A DNA stretch of 64,000 nt from Bacteroidales bacterium. GTDB lineage: Bacteria > Bacteroidota > Bacteroidia > Bacteroidales > Paludibacteraceae. Shown piece after piece: positions 34,766 through 43,873 of this stretch. The DNA is taken from the NCBI GenBank assembly GCA_004557405.1, contig SFDZ01000009.1:23803-87802 (forward strand), given 5' to 3'. Position numbers and translations under genes: made by a program. The notes under the pieces were generated by a model that was not told where the DNA came from, ran no database searches, and saw only the letters and a program-made list of their open reading frames with translations. The first letter of the stretch is position 1. Every line of letters begins with the position of its first letter.

Positions 34766-36529
34766 TTAGAATCCGAAACTGAACCCTACTGTAAATGTCC
34801 AATTTTTGCCCTGATACAATTTGGGCGTGTATTTGTCGAGATAGCCTTGCGCATCGAGTCGGTCCTCGCTGGCTATGGCTTCGGACGTCGGGGTGTAGCC
34901 GCGTGCGTTGTTCCACTCCACGTTGACGACGGCGTAGGCGTTGTTCACCACTTCGTACACGGCCTTGAACGCCACAAGGTCGTTTTGCCACACTTTTTCG
35001 TTGAATGGTTTTTGGCGCAACGCCTCTTCCACCAATCGGCGAATGTATTGGTAGTCGTTGTATTTGGTGGCGTTGGTGTACGATAGGTGCAAACTGAGGC
35101 TGCGCACGGGTTTGTAGTTCATCGCCACATAGATGTCCTGCGAATTGTCGCCCAAGTAACTGCCCAAACAGTAACTATTTGACGACCAAGTCAATGCGGA
35201 AATGGAATGCTTGTAGTTGATGATGTTTGTGCGTGTAAATTCGCCTTGCACCGACAGATTTTTAACCGGCCAATTGCTCACGTTGAAACCCACTTTGTAC
35301 GACCACGGATTGCGTTCCTCGTTGCCTTTTTTCAGACGTTGGGAATTAAATTCGTCGAGAAAAACCGATCCGTACAGATGCAGATGTTTGATGTTGCGCG
35401 AACTGATGTTGAAAAAAATCATCGAATTTTGGTTTTCGGTGTTGTGCAAACCTTTGGTCAGCAAGTGGTCTATCGATTTGTAGTAGGCTATCGGGATGAA
35501 ATAGGCGGCCTGTACATTGTTTTCGGCATACACAATGGCGTTGCCAAGCGATAGGTTCAATCCTTGTATCGGTGTGAATGTCAGCATGTTGGCAGCAATG
35601 AATTTGTTTTGCGGACGATATTTTTTTGCTGTTACGCCGTCGTTGTAGTTTTCTACATAATATTTTGTGCTGTCGATGACATTGCTGACGAGCCAACCAT
35701 GTATGTAGTTGAGTTCGAACCACTTGCATGGGCGCAAGTTCAGCGTCAGCATCGGGAAACTTGGCGCGCGTCCCGAAATGATGTTCGAGCCGTTGTAGGC
35801 GTCGCCCCATTGTATCACGTCTTTCACCAACCCGATGCTTCCCCACCAAGCGTAAGCGCGTATGCCGCCGCGCAAGTCGCTGTAGTCGCCACCGTAAGTG
35901 GCTTCCTTGTATTCGCATCCGTCCACCTGATTGAGAAACGATGGTTGTGCCAAGCGCGCGCCATACATTTTATCGACCTGCATCGGGAAATAGTCGTTGC
36001 TGAGGTAGTTGCCGTTGTACGATTGGTCGCGAAAACTTGCCCACACCGACACGTGATTGACGATGTCCATTTGGATGTCGGCGCCGAACCAACGTTTCAT
36101 CAGCAGCCCTTTTTTGCCGCCAATCAAATCCATACCGAGAATGGGTGTAACGCGCGCCTTGAAGTGCTTGTTGTTGTAGTGGAACGATGGTTGCAACAGC
36201 GACAGAGCAAACGTTTTCTTGTCGGTCCAGCTGACGATGTTCTTCGGCACGGTGTCGCATTCGAGTGCGTAGTCGTTCAGATAGAAAAGCACTTCGTCCC
36301 GTTGGCGTTTGGTCAGCAGCGAATCTTTGGCTTGTGCTTCCCGCAATTTTTCGGCAATGTAATCGCGGCTGTAGGGCTTCACCACCGAGTTGATGCTGAT
36401 GATGCGGTCGATGGCCAATTCGTCGATGAAATCGTAGATTTGCGTGTACGACAGATTTTCGGGAATGTCCTGCGAAAAACTTGCCAACGACACGAACAAT
36501 GCGCTTATTACTAATAGGTGTTTTCTCAT
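34766..36529 (-). CDS. Predicted outer-membrane beta-barrel protein, Wzi/capsule-assembly-like
   Basis: 587 aa from ATG 36527-36529, which begins a signal peptide (MRKHLLVISALFVSLASFSQ). A short helical N-terminal part (YTQIYDFIDELAIDRII, SRDYIAEKLREAQ) precedes a long series of amphipathic strands with aromatic ends, and the protein finishes in FTVGFSFGF, the terminal Phe signature of outer-membrane barrels. The N-terminal helix bundle followed by a barrel resembles the Wzi/capsule-assembly family, but I could not confirm a defining motif. Its stop lies 18 nt before ygiQ. Confidence 0.7.
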   Translation of the reverse strand: MRKHLLVISALFVSLASFSQDIPENLSYTQIYDFIDELAIDRIISINSVVKPYSRDYIAEKLREAQAKDSLLTKRQRDEVLFYLNDYALECDTVPKNIVSWTDKKTFALSLLQPSFHYNNKHFKARVTPILGMDLIGGKKGLLMKRWFGADIQMDIVNHVSVWASFRDQSYNGNYLSNDYFPMQVDKMYGARLAQPSFLNQVDGCEYKEATYGGDYSDLRGGIRAYAWWGSIGLVKDVIQWGDAYNGSNIISGRAPSFPMLTLNLRPCKWFELNYIHGWLVSNVIDSTKYYVENYNDGVTAKKYRPQNKFIAANMLTFTPIQGLNLSLGNAIVYAENNVQAAYFIPIAYYKSIDHLLTKGLHNTENQNSMIFFNISSRNIKHLHLYGSVFLDEFNSQRLKKGNEERNPWSYKVGFNVSNWPVKNLSVQGEFTRTNIINYKHSISALTWSSNSYCLGSYLGDNSQDIYVAMNYKPVRSLSLHLSYTNATKYNDYQYIRRLVEEALRQKPFNEKVWQNDLVAFKAVYEVVNNAYAVVNVEWNNARGYTPTSEAIASEDRLDAQGYLDKYTPKLYQGKNWTFTVGFSFGF

Positions 36530-36623
36530 AAAATCAAGTCTGTTTGTAGGCTTCTGGTGGACGCTGTATGCCTGCGACAATTTGTGCGAACGCACAACGC
36601 TCGTTTGCCCGCATCGACCATCG

Positions 36624-37223
36624 TTAATCGGGGTGTATGCGCGCAATGTATTTGCCGATGATGTCAAATTCCAGATTGACCATCGAACCGACGTGAATGT
36701 CGTGGAAATTGGTATGCTCGAACGTGTACGGAATGATGGCCACTTCGAAACTGTTGTCGGTAGGCGTGCAAACCGTCAGCGACACGCCATTCACCGTAAC
36801 CGAGCCTTTGTCCACCGTCAGATAGCCGCGCCGGCGCATTTCCGGTGTGCTCTCGTATTCGAAGTGGAAGTAATAACTGCCGTCGGCATTGCGTATTTCT
36901 GTGCAGCGGGCGGTTTGGTCCACATGCCCTTGCACGATGTGTCCGTCGAGGCGGCCGTTCATCAGCATCGAGCGTTCTACATTCACTCGGTCGCCCACGC
37001 GCAGCAGCCCGAGGTTGCTGCGGTCGAGTGTCTCTTTCATCGCCGTTACCGTGTAAGCGCCGTTGGCAATGTTCACCACGGTCAGGCACACGCCGTTGTG
37101 CGCCACGCTTTGGTCGATTTTTAGTTCATCTACAAACGAACATTTCAGCGTAAAATGTACATTCTCGCGGTCTTTTTCGATGCCGACCACTGTGGCTGTT
37201 TCTTCTATAATTCCTGAAAACAT
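36624..37223 (-). CDS. ribE: Riboflavin synthase alpha chain
   Basis: 199 aa. Starts MFSGIIEETATV, the classical riboflavin synthase N-terminus, and has two lumazine-binding repeats: SVAHNGVCLTVV with DRSNLG in the first, and GSVTVNGVSLTV with NLEFDIIGKYIARI in the second. It dismutates two 6,7-dimethyl-8-ribityllumazine molecules into riboflavin as a homotrimer. No other rib gene is adjacent. A TAACTTTG element lies 38 nt ahead. Confidence 0.96.
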   Translation of the reverse strand: MFSGIIEETATVVGIEKDRENVHFTLKCSFVDELKIDQSVAHNGVCLTVVNIANGAYTVTAMKETLDRSNLGLLRVGDRVNVERSMLMNGRLDGHIVQGHVDQTARCTEIRNADGSYYFHFEYESTPEMRRRGYLTVDKGSVTVNGVSLTVCTPTDNSFEVAIIPYTFEHTNFHDIHVGSMVNLEFDIIGKYIARIHPD

Positions 37224-37260
37224 ATTTTTTTTGAATTATTGGGTTTGTAATTTTTTTTTG

Positions 37261-37268
37261 CAAAGTTA
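37261..37268 (-). promoter_or_regulatory. -7 element TAACTTTG of ribE
   Basis: TAnnTTTG on the minus strand, 38 nt before the start codon. No FMN riboswitch-like structure is evident in the short leader. Confidence 0.5.
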
Positions 37269-37484
37269 ATCGTAATTCGTTACATCTACTGCCAATCGGC
37301 AACCGCTAATCCGCCTTGTGGCACATGTCTCGTATTTTTTTGTTGGGCGTTTATGGTTTGACTATCTATCTCCCTATCCCCCGACTTGTTGAAACCTACG
37401 TGCTGATTAGCCCTTTGGCTTTGAGTGTTGCCATGATGCGTTCGCTTTGGCGATGATATGGCTCCGTCAATGCTATGTTCGTTG

Positions 37485-39533
37485 TCATTTCGTCAGCGGC
37501 GAATAGTCGCGCGAATAGCGCAGGTGCTGTTCGGCGTAGCCTTCGGTGTAGTCTATCGACAAACCGGTGAAGTGGCCGTCGCTGTCGAACGAGGCTGTAT
37601 AAACCGGATTGACAAAGCCTTTGTAGGGCGCAATGTCGAGGGTAGCATAGCGTGCCAACACTTCGTCGTGCAGACGCCGATCCACTTTCACGGCATAGGT
37701 CTCGACAATTTCTTGAGCTGCCGCATAGTCGCCGGTCGATTTGATGCGCTGAATTTCGGCCAACAGTTCGCCAAGGTGTTTTTGCACGAGTCGGTAATCG
37801 TTTATCACAACAAATGTTTTGCCGTCGCGTGTGCGGAATTCCACGGCGTGGTCGCCATCGGCTTGCGATTTCTGATACACCCAATTTGCAATGAGTTGGC
37901 GGTTGCGCATGTGCGATTCTTCGATGTTCTTGCCCGGCTCGATGCGCATCAGTTGGGTCATCAGTCCGTTCATAAAGTAACTGTAATACTGCGCTTTGTA
38001 GGCCGAATCGTTGGGCAGCAGACCGAGTTCCACCATTTTGGGGTCGGCCATGAAGTAGAGCCCAAACAAGTCGGCTCGCGCCTCTTCGATGGTCGAGCCA
38101 TAGGCTTTGAGCGCATCCGGATCGACCCCGGGCAGCAGTTTGCCTGATCCGTGTCCAAGGCATTCGTGCAGGTCGGTATGCAGATTGTCGGTCTGATTTT
38201 TGTAGGCAGCCATCAAGGCGGTCTCGTTGGCGCTCCAAGCAAATTCTTCGCTAAAACCGTTGCCGATGGCCGATTGGTCGTAGGCTTCGGTGATGTTTTC
38301 GATGGTTACCGATTTCGAACCGTGCGCTGCACGAATCCAATTGGCATTGGGCAGATTGATGCCGATGGGCGTGGTGGGGTAGCAGTCGCCGGCCAACATG
38401 GCTGCCGTGATGACTTTTGCCGTAACGCCTTTCACTTTTTCTTTCTTAAACTGCTTATCCACAGGCGAATGATCTTCGAACCACTGTGCATTGGCACTGA
38501 TGGTCTCGGTGCGTTTGGTTGCTTCGATGTTTTTGAAGTTCACTATCGATTCCCAACTTGCTTTCATACCGAGCGGGTCGCCGTAAGTTTCGGTAAATCC
38601 GTTCACAAAATCGATGGTCGATGCGGTGTCGGCCACCCACAAAATGGCGTATTCGTCGAAGGTGCGCAGATTGCCTGTGCGGTTAAATTCAATCAGCCGT
38701 TCGATGACGGCACGTTGTTGGTCGTTTTCGGCGACATTTTTCGCCTTTTCGAGCCAATAAACCACTTTTTCGAGCGCAGCCGAGTAGAGCCCGCCCACTT
38801 TGTAAACCTCCTCGCCGACAATGCCGTCGCGTTTCACCAATTTGCTGTTCAGCCCATACGACACGGGCTCGGCGTCGTTCGGGTCTTTCATGGCGTCGTA
38901 GAAAGCCTCGGCTTCGGCTTGTGTTACGCCATCGTAGTAGTTGCCGGCCGAGGTCAGCACCAAGTCGGCACCGGCTTCTTGGTTGGTGCGTTTGGGTAGC
39001 ACGTTCGGGTCGAAAATCACCGGCACTATTTCGTTCAGCAGCGCATCGACGCTCTCCCCATCGCGCAGGGGCAGTTTATCGGCTGGTAGGCTGCGCACGG
39101 CCTGTTCGAAAAAGGCTTGCGAAAATTCGGGCACAAACTTGTCGCCGGCGTAGTGGTGGTGAATGCCGTTCGACACCCACACACGTTTCAGATAGGTTTC
39201 GAGAGCGCGAAAATCGGCCGATTGACGGTCTTGGCGTTCGTCGGTGTAGATGGCCTCGAGCAGTTGACGAATCGTCAGGTTGTATTTGCAGTTTTGGTCG
39301 TATAGAATGTCGCGCCCTTGCAAGGCGGCTTCGCTCAAGTAGTAAAGCAACTCTTGTTGCTGTAGCGATAGTTGTTCGATGTCGGGTACGCGGTAGCGCA
39401 GAATTTGCAGGTCGGCAAATCTGTCGACCACATAGTCGAAATCGCGCACGTCGGGCGTCGATAGTTGATTTTGTTGTGTGCCGCAGCCGGCCAAAGCGCA
39501 TGCTGTAATCATTGTCAGAAAGGATTTTTTCAT
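37485..39533 (-). CDS. Dipeptidyl-peptidase III (M49), lipoprotein
   Basis: 682 aa from ATG 39531-39533, which opens a lipoprotein signal (MKKSFLTMITACALAGC, Cys17). Zinc metallopeptidase that removes dipeptides from the N-terminus of peptides. The M49 motifs are present: HECLGHGSGK (HEC-LGH at 456-461, the hexapeptide HExxxH form) and EEARADLFGLY (EEARAD 483-488). The Cys in HECLGH is the variant described for the Bacteroides thetaiotaomicron enzyme. The lipid anchor puts it in the periplasm or on the outer membrane, for peptide use. Perfect promoter directly upstream; divergent from rarA. Confidence 0.95.
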   Translation of the reverse strand: MKKSFLTMITACALAGCGTQQNQLSTPDVRDFDYVVDRFADLQILRYRVPDIEQLSLQQQELLYYLSEAALQGRDILYDQNCKYNLTIRQLLEAIYTDERQDRQSADFRALETYLKRVWVSNGIHHHYAGDKFVPEFSQAFFEQAVRSLPADKLPLRDGESVDALLNEIVPVIFDPNVLPKRTNQEAGADLVLTSAGNYYDGVTQAEAEAFYDAMKDPNDAEPVSYGLNSKLVKRDGIVGEEVYKVGGLYSAALEKVVYWLEKAKNVAENDQQRAVIERLIEFNRTGNLRTFDEYAILWVADTASTIDFVNGFTETYGDPLGMKASWESIVNFKNIEATKRTETISANAQWFEDHSPVDKQFKKEKVKGVTAKVITAAMLAGDCYPTTPIGINLPNANWIRAAHGSKSVTIENITEAYDQSAIGNGFSEEFAWSANETALMAAYKNQTDNLHTDLHECLGHGSGKLLPGVDPDALKAYGSTIEEARADLFGLYFMADPKMVELGLLPNDSAYKAQYYSYFMNGLMTQLMRIEPGKNIEESHMRNRQLIANWVYQKSQADGDHAVEFRTRDGKTFVVINDYRLVQKHLGELLAEIQRIKSTGDYAAAQEIVETYAVKVDRRLHDEVLARYATLDIAPYKGFVNPVYTASFDSDGHFTGLSIDYTEGYAEQHLRYSRDYSPLTK

Positions 39534-39572
39534 GAGTGTGTTATTGTTTATGTTAATATTATTCCGAAAGGG

Positions 39573-39603
39573 CAAAGATACGAAATAAAATGCAAATTGA
39601 CAA
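39573..39603 (-). promoter_or_regulatory. Promoter TTG-N20-TATCTTTG of the DPP III gene
   Basis: Minus-strand TATCTTTG (39573-39580) and TTG (39601-39603) with a 20-nt spacer. Confidence 0.8.
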
Positions 39604-39630
39604 GCAAATGCGCTTTTTTACGTTTTTTTT

Positions 39631-39661
39631 TTGCGCACGTCAATTTATTTTTGTATATTTG
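39631..39661 (+). promoter_or_regulatory. Promoter TTG-N20-TATATTTG of rarA
   Basis: TTG 39631-39633 and TATATTTG 39654-39661 with a 20-nt spacer, 22 nt before the ATG. Back to back with the DPP III promoter. Confidence 0.8.
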
Positions 39662-39683
39662 CCAAATTAAACGAGCATTAAAT

Positions 39684-40943
39684 ATGTTGCCTTTAGCAGA
39701 ACGTTTGCGTCCGAAAACATTGGACGATTACATAGGACAGAAACATCTGGTGGGCGCCGGTGCCGTGATGCGCAAAATGATTGAGTCCGGCAATCTCTCG
39801 TCGTTCATTTTGTGGGGACCGCCGGGCGTTGGCAAAACGACTTTGGCCAAAATCATCGCCAATCGCATGGAACGACCGTTTTACACGTTGAGCGCCGTCA
39901 CTTCGGGCGTGAAAGATGTGCGCGAGGTTATCGAAAAAGCCAAACAAGCACGATTTTTCAATCAGGCAAACCCGATTTTGTTCATCGACGAGATTCATCG
40001 TTTCAGCAAATCGCAGCAAGATTCGCTGCTGGGCGCTGTCGAAAATGGCACTTTTACACTGATTGGCGCCACCACCGAAAATCCTTCGTTCGAGGTCATC
40101 ACGCCGCTGCTGTCGCGCTGCCAAGTGTATGTGCTGAAGTCGCTCGACAAGGACGATTTGCTCGAATTGGCACAGCGCGCATTGACACGCGACACCGAAT
40201 TGAAACAACGCGACATTGTCATCGCCGAACCCGAAAGTCTGCTGCGATATTCCGGCGGCGACGCTCGTAAATTGCTGAATATCATCGAATTGGTTTGCAA
40301 TGCGCAACCCGAAGGCAAAATCGTCATCGACAATGCTACGGTTACCGAACGGCTGCAACAAAATCCGATGGCGTACGACAAAGATGGCGAACTGCACTAC
40401 GACATCATTTCGGCGTTCATCAAAAGTATTCGCGGTAGCGACCCCGATGCCGCCATCTATTGGTTGGCACGCATGGTGGCCGGCGGCGAAGACCCCAAAT
40501 TCATCGCACGCCGGTTGGTCATCTCGGCGGCCGAAGACGTTGGACTGGCCAATCCCAATGCGCTACTGCTGGCCAACGCCTGTTTCGATGCCGTGCAAAA
40601 AATCGGTTGGCCCGAAGGACGTATCCCGCTGGCCGAAACAACCATCTATTTGGCCTCGAGCCCCAAAAGCAATTCGGCGTACATGGCCATAAACGATGCG
40701 CTCGCCCTTGTCGAAAAAACGGGCAATCTGCCCGTGCCGCTGCATCTGCGGAATGCGCCCACCAAACTAATGGACCAACTCGGCTATGGCAAGGACTACA
40801 AGTATGCACACGATTTTGCCGACCATTTCGTCAATCAGCAGTACAAACCCGACGAACTGAAAAATACGGCGCTGTGGCAACCGCAAGCCAATGCTGCCGA
40901 ACAAAAATTGGCCGATCATCTGAAAAAGTTGTGGGGAAAGTAA
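39684..40943 (+). CDS. rarA: Replication-associated recombination protein A (RarA/MgsA)
   Basis: 419 aa from ATG 39684; a longer in-frame start would run through the promoter. AAA+ ATPase: LAERLRPKTLDDYIGQKHLVG at the start, Walker A GPPGVGKT (45-52), Walker B ILFIDEIHR (98-106), sensor 1 FTLIGATTENPSFEV, the arginine-finger region LLSRCQVY, and the tetramerisation domain with SGGDARKLLNIIE and IRGSDPDAAIYWLARMVAGGEDPKFIARRLV. It acts at stalled replication forks. The next small gene has its promoter inside the last codons of rarA. Confidence 0.97.
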   Translation: MLPLAERLRPKTLDDYIGQKHLVGAGAVMRKMIESGNLSSFILWGPPGVGKTTLAKIIANRMERPFYTLSAVTSGVKDVREVIEKAKQARFFNQANPILFIDEIHRFSKSQQDSLLGAVENGTFTLIGATTENPSFEVITPLLSRCQVYVLKSLDKDDLLELAQRALTRDTELKQRDIVIAEPESLLRYSGGDARKLLNIIELVCNAQPEGKIVIDNATVTERLQQNPMAYDKDGELHYDIISAFIKSIRGSDPDAAIYWLARMVAGGEDPKFIARRLVISAAEDVGLANPNALLLANACFDAVQKIGWPEGRIPLAETTIYLASSPKSNSAYMAINDALALVEKTGNLPVPLHLRNAPTKLMDQLGYGKDYKYAHDFADHFVNQQYKPDELKNTALWQPQANAAEQKLADHLKKLWGK

Positions 40944-40959
40944 ATTTTTGCTATTTTTG
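40929..40959 (+). promoter_or_regulatory. Promoter TTG-N20-TATTTTTG of the DUF4476 gene
   Basis: TTG 40929-40931 lies within the end of rarA and TATTTTTG is at 40952-40959, spacer 20 nt. It ends 31 nt ahead of ATG 40991. Confidence 0.8.
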
Positions 40960-40990
40960 CAACATCAATCAAAAAAAACTCTTATACACG

Positions 40991-41395
40991 ATGAAAAAAA
41001 TCACTTTTCTGATGGCTCTGTTGCTGGCGTGCGGCACGTTGACCGCCACTGCCGACGACAACATCGCTGTGGCTGCCGATTCGGTGGCTGCCGCAACCGA
41101 TTCGGTAACCGCCGCCGTTGCTGCCAAAACACCCTATTGTAAATACAAAACGGCTACCGACGGACAAGCCAACGCCATGGCGTTCTTGATGAAACGCGAA
41201 CAGTTTGACGAAGGCCGACTGAAACTCGGTCGCAAATACATCAAATATTACAGGCTGACAACGGCGCAACTTGCGATGCTTGCCGAAACATTCACATACA
41301 ACGATTTCAAACTGAAATTTCTGAAAAAAGCGGAAAAACACTGCAGCGATCCGGAAAATTACACGGCACTCGTAGGGCAGTACTATGCACAATGA
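40991..41395 (+). CDS. Small exported DUF4476 protein
   Basis: 134 aa from ATG 40991. Signal peptide MKKITFLMALLLACGTLTATA, then an Ala/Val/Asp-rich linker (DSVAAATDSVTAAVA) and a helical domain with the DUF4476 pattern: FDEGRLKLGRKYIKYYRLTTAQLAMLAETFTYNDFKLKFLKKAEKHCSDPENYTALVGQYY. The domain is found in many exported Bacteroidota proteins; function unknown. It has its own promoter. Confidence 0.85.
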   Translation: MKKITFLMALLLACGTLTATADDNIAVAADSVAAATDSVTAAVAAKTPYCKYKTATDGQANAMAFLMKREQFDEGRLKLGRKYIKYYRLTTAQLAMLAETFTYNDFKLKFLKKAEKHCSDPENYTALVGQYYAQ

Positions 41396-41420
41396 TGCCG
41401 CACGCAAAAAATGCGGTCGG

Positions 41421-42704
41421 TCAGCGTTTCGGCCATTGTAACCCGATGGAAATCAGCATGATGATGGCCAAACATATCGGGTAGTATAGGTGTGGAATGA
41501 TGGCCAACGGCGACACGGCCGCCAATCCCGAGGCCATCAGCAGTTGTGCACCGTAAGGAATGATGCCTTGTATGACGCACGACACGGTGTCCAGCAGGCT
41601 GGCCGTGCGTTGGGGCGTGATACCGTAGCGACTCGAAATGTCGCGGGCGATGTCGCCGGTCGTCAGAATGGCGATGGTGTTGTTCGCCGTACAGATATTG
41701 GCCAACGCCGTGAGCGATGTGATGGAAATTTCGGCACCGCGCCGGCTGCCGATGTGTCGTGTCAGTAGGTTGGTCAAAAAGGTCAATCCGCCATTCAGCC
41801 GCACTATTTCGAGCAAACCGCCGGCCAACATGGTGATAATTATCAGTTCGCACATGGTCTGAATGCCGTCGCCCATCGAGGTGAATAAATCGATGAAACT
41901 GATGGTATTGCATGTTAGCCCGATGATGCCGGCCGCCACTATTCCCGTCAACAAAACCACCAACACATTGATGCCGATTACGGCAGTCACTATCACTATG
42001 AGGTAAGGAATGACTTTGACCCAATCGACCGCAGTGTGGTGCGTGGCCAAATGAATGTTGCTGCCAACGACGGCGTAGATAATCAGTGTTGCCAATGCAG
42101 CCGGAATGACCAATCGAAAATTGGTGCGAAATTTGTCGCGCATGGAGCAGCCTTGTGTTTGTGTGGCGGCAATGGTGGTGTCGGATATGAACGACAGATT
42201 GTCGCCAAAAAATGCGCCGCCGACAACAATGCCTACCAACCACTCGAGCGAACAGCCTGTTTGCTCGGCCAAGCCTGTAACAATGGGTGTCAGCGCCACT
42301 ATCGACCCGACCGATGTGCCAATGGACATCGATACTAGACAGGTGGCCAAAAAAATGCCGGCCGGCAAAAAGTCGGCAGGAATGGCGCTCAGCGTGAGTG
42401 CTACCGTGGCATCGACTGCGCCTACCGATTTGGCTACGGCGGCAAAGGCACCGGCCAATACGAAAATCCAAATCATGTACATGATGCGCGGGTTGGCAGC
42501 CCCTTCCGAAAAATGCGTGATGCGCTCGGAAAATGTCGTACCGCGCGTGATGGCAATGGCATACACCGAAGCCAGCAAAAAGGCTACGGCAATGGGAATG
42601 CGGTAGAAATCGCCGGCAATGACAGACCCGACCAAATAGACTAACAACAAAACAATGATGGGCGAAAGAGCCAACAATCCGTGGCGCGTTTGGTTCTGAT
42701 TCAT
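41421..42704 (-). CDS. nhaC: NhaC family Na+/H+ antiporter
   Basis: 427 aa with about 11-12 transmembrane segments (ALSPIIVLLLVYLVGSVIAG, MYMIWIFVLAGAFAAVAKSVG, LVIPAALATLIIYAVVG, YLIVIVTAVIGINVLVVLLTGIVAAG and others). Diagnostic NhaC blocks: MSIGTSVGSIVALTPIVTGLAEQ, GAFFGDNLSFISDTTIAATQTQG, and CTANNTIAILTTGDIA. It exports Na+ in exchange for protons across the cytoplasmic membrane. It starts 6 nt after the small CWC gene and is the last gene of a three-gene operon. Confidence 0.92.
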   Translation of the reverse strand: MNQNQTRHGLLALSPIIVLLLVYLVGSVIAGDFYRIPIAVAFLLASVYAIAITRGTTFSERITHFSEGAANPRIMYMIWIFVLAGAFAAVAKSVGAVDATVALTLSAIPADFLPAGIFLATCLVSMSIGTSVGSIVALTPIVTGLAEQTGCSLEWLVGIVVGGAFFGDNLSFISDTTIAATQTQGCSMRDKFRTNFRLVIPAALATLIIYAVVGSNIHLATHHTAVDWVKVIPYLIVIVTAVIGINVLVVLLTGIVAAGIIGLTCNTISFIDLFTSMGDGIQTMCELIIITMLAGGLLEIVRLNGGLTFLTNLLTRHIGSRRGAEISITSLTALANICTANNTIAILTTGDIARDISSRYGITPQRTASLLDTVSCVIQGIIPYGAQLLMASGLAAVSPLAIIPHLYYPICLAIIMLISIGLQWPKR

Positions 42705-42710
42705 AGTAGT

Positions 42711-42890
42711 TTATGTTTTTTTTGCAAATGATTGTAGGCACGTTCGGCACAGACAGGCGTCGCCATAGGTTTGGTGCAGCAGCCGGCGTGTCGCCGGCGA
42801 CAACGCAATGCCTGCGCACTGACATTGGAGCGGATTGTCGTGCCTACAAATAAAGGTGGCACCGCAGCGCGGACAGGTTTTTGTGATCAT
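42711..42890 (-). CDS. Cysteine-rich CWC-type small zinc-binding protein
   Basis: 59 aa, too short for most gene callers. ATG is at 42888-42890 and overlaps the stop of the transporter gene upstream (ATGA); TAA is at 42711-42713, 6 nt before nhaC. The sequence starts MITKTCPRCGATFICRHDNP, with CxxC plus a third Cys, then CQC and, near the end, CLCRTC: eight cysteines in paired groups. This is the pattern of the Cys_rich_CWC family (CPxCG...C.C...). It probably binds one or two zinc ions. Tight coupling on both sides shows it is a real gene. Confidence 0.85.
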   Translation of the reverse strand: MITKTCPRCGATFICRHDNPLQCQCAGIALSPATRRLLHQTYGDACLCRTCLQSFAKKT

Positions 42891-43792
42891 TTGCGTAATT
42901 TGTTGAACGTGAATAGTTTATGCGACGACTGGCAAATGAATAATCCGCCGATGACAAGGCCGATGCCCAACCATTTACTCCACGTCAGTTGTTCGCCGAA
43001 CAGCAGCAGCATGAGCAGTGCCGTGAACGCCGGACGAATGTTGTTGAAGGCGTTGGCGCGCGTAACACCAATGCGGCGCACCACGTAACAGAACAGCACA
43101 AAGGCTGCCACCGACGCAAAAACTGCCAAATAGACCACGGCTGCAAACGACTTCCAACTAAACGCAAACGTTGCGCAGTGTGGCAAATCGATGATGCAAA
43201 AAGCAGGGTAGAAGAGCAACAGACTGAAAGCCTGCACATAGAATACGATAGTCAGGCTGTTGTACTTGGTGGGAATTTTGCGCAGCAACACAGTGTAGAG
43301 CACGGCGGCAAACACCGCTCCGAACAGCAGCAACAAACCAGCCGGCGATGCAATGGCAAGATTGCCCGTGTTGGTTATCAGCATCAGCACACCGATGGTG
43401 GAAATGATGATGCCGACGATGTTGTTCCATGTAACACGTTCGCGCAGCAACACAAACGCAAACAGCGGCGCAAACAGCGGCCCTGTGCTCAATATCACTT
43501 CGGATATGGTGGGCGATGCCAACAGTTTCAGCCCGTAGGTCTCGAGCATGTAGTAGCAGAATGGCTGAATAATGCCGGCGGCCAAAAACAGTTTGATGTC
43601 GTGTTTGTCGAGCCGTTGCAGCGATTTGGTGGCGCACCCGACTGCAAACATCAGTGCCACGGCCAGCGTGAAACGCATGGTAACCAGCGTCAGCGGGCGG
43701 AAACTCTCCAAGCCGATGCCGGTGGCAATGACCGACGACGACCATATAATCATGGCCACGATGATGGCGATGTAGGCTGTCAAATTTTTCAT
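42887..43792 (-). CDS. DMT superfamily (EamA) transporter
   Basis: 301 aa from ATG 43790-43792. Ten predicted transmembrane helices in two EamA repeats: AYIAIIVAMIIWSSSVIATGI...PLTLVTMRFTLAVALMFAVG in the first and AGLLLLFGAVFAAVLYTVLLRKI...NNIRPAFTALLMLLLFGEQLTWSKWLGIGLVIGGLFI in the second. The characteristic NxxP/FGE-type end (AFTALLMLLLFGEQL) is clear. Substrate unknown; relatives export metabolites or amino acids. First gene of the operon with the CWC protein and NhaC. Confidence 0.92.
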   Translation of the reverse strand: MKNLTAYIAIIVAMIIWSSSVIATGIGLESFRPLTLVTMRFTLAVALMFAVGCATKSLQRLDKHDIKLFLAAGIIQPFCYYMLETYGLKLLASPTISEVILSTGPLFAPLFAFVLLRERVTWNNIVGIIISTIGVLMLITNTGNLAIASPAGLLLLFGAVFAAVLYTVLLRKIPTKYNSLTIVFYVQAFSLLLFYPAFCIIDLPHCATFAFSWKSFAAVVYLAVFASVAAFVLFCYVVRRIGVTRANAFNNIRPAFTALLMLLLFGEQLTWSKWLGIGLVIGGLFICQSSHKLFTFNKLRK

Positions 43793-43819
43793 GTGTACTA
43801 CCTGTAACAAAATTTTCTG

Positions 43820-43827
43820 CAAAGGTA
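43820..43827 (-). promoter_or_regulatory. -7 element TACCTTTG of the transporter operon
   Basis: TAnnTTTG on the minus strand 28 nt before the start codon; no -33 TTG at the standard spacing. Confidence 0.5.
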
Positions 43828-43873
43828 GTAATTTTATTTGAGTTTTTGGTGCTTCAGTCGGATTTTGGAGCCC

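Noticed and set aside
36624..37268. FMN riboswitch upstream of riboflavin synthase
   Set aside because: Only about 30 nt separate the predicted transcription start from the start codon, too short for the aptamer.
37396..37488. 30-codon minus-strand frame (MTTNIALTEPYH...) whose ATG overlaps the DPP III stop (ATGA)
   Set aside because: The overlap is suggestive, but the peptide is short, matches nothing I know and is not followed by a terminator or a coupled gene. Not enough to call.
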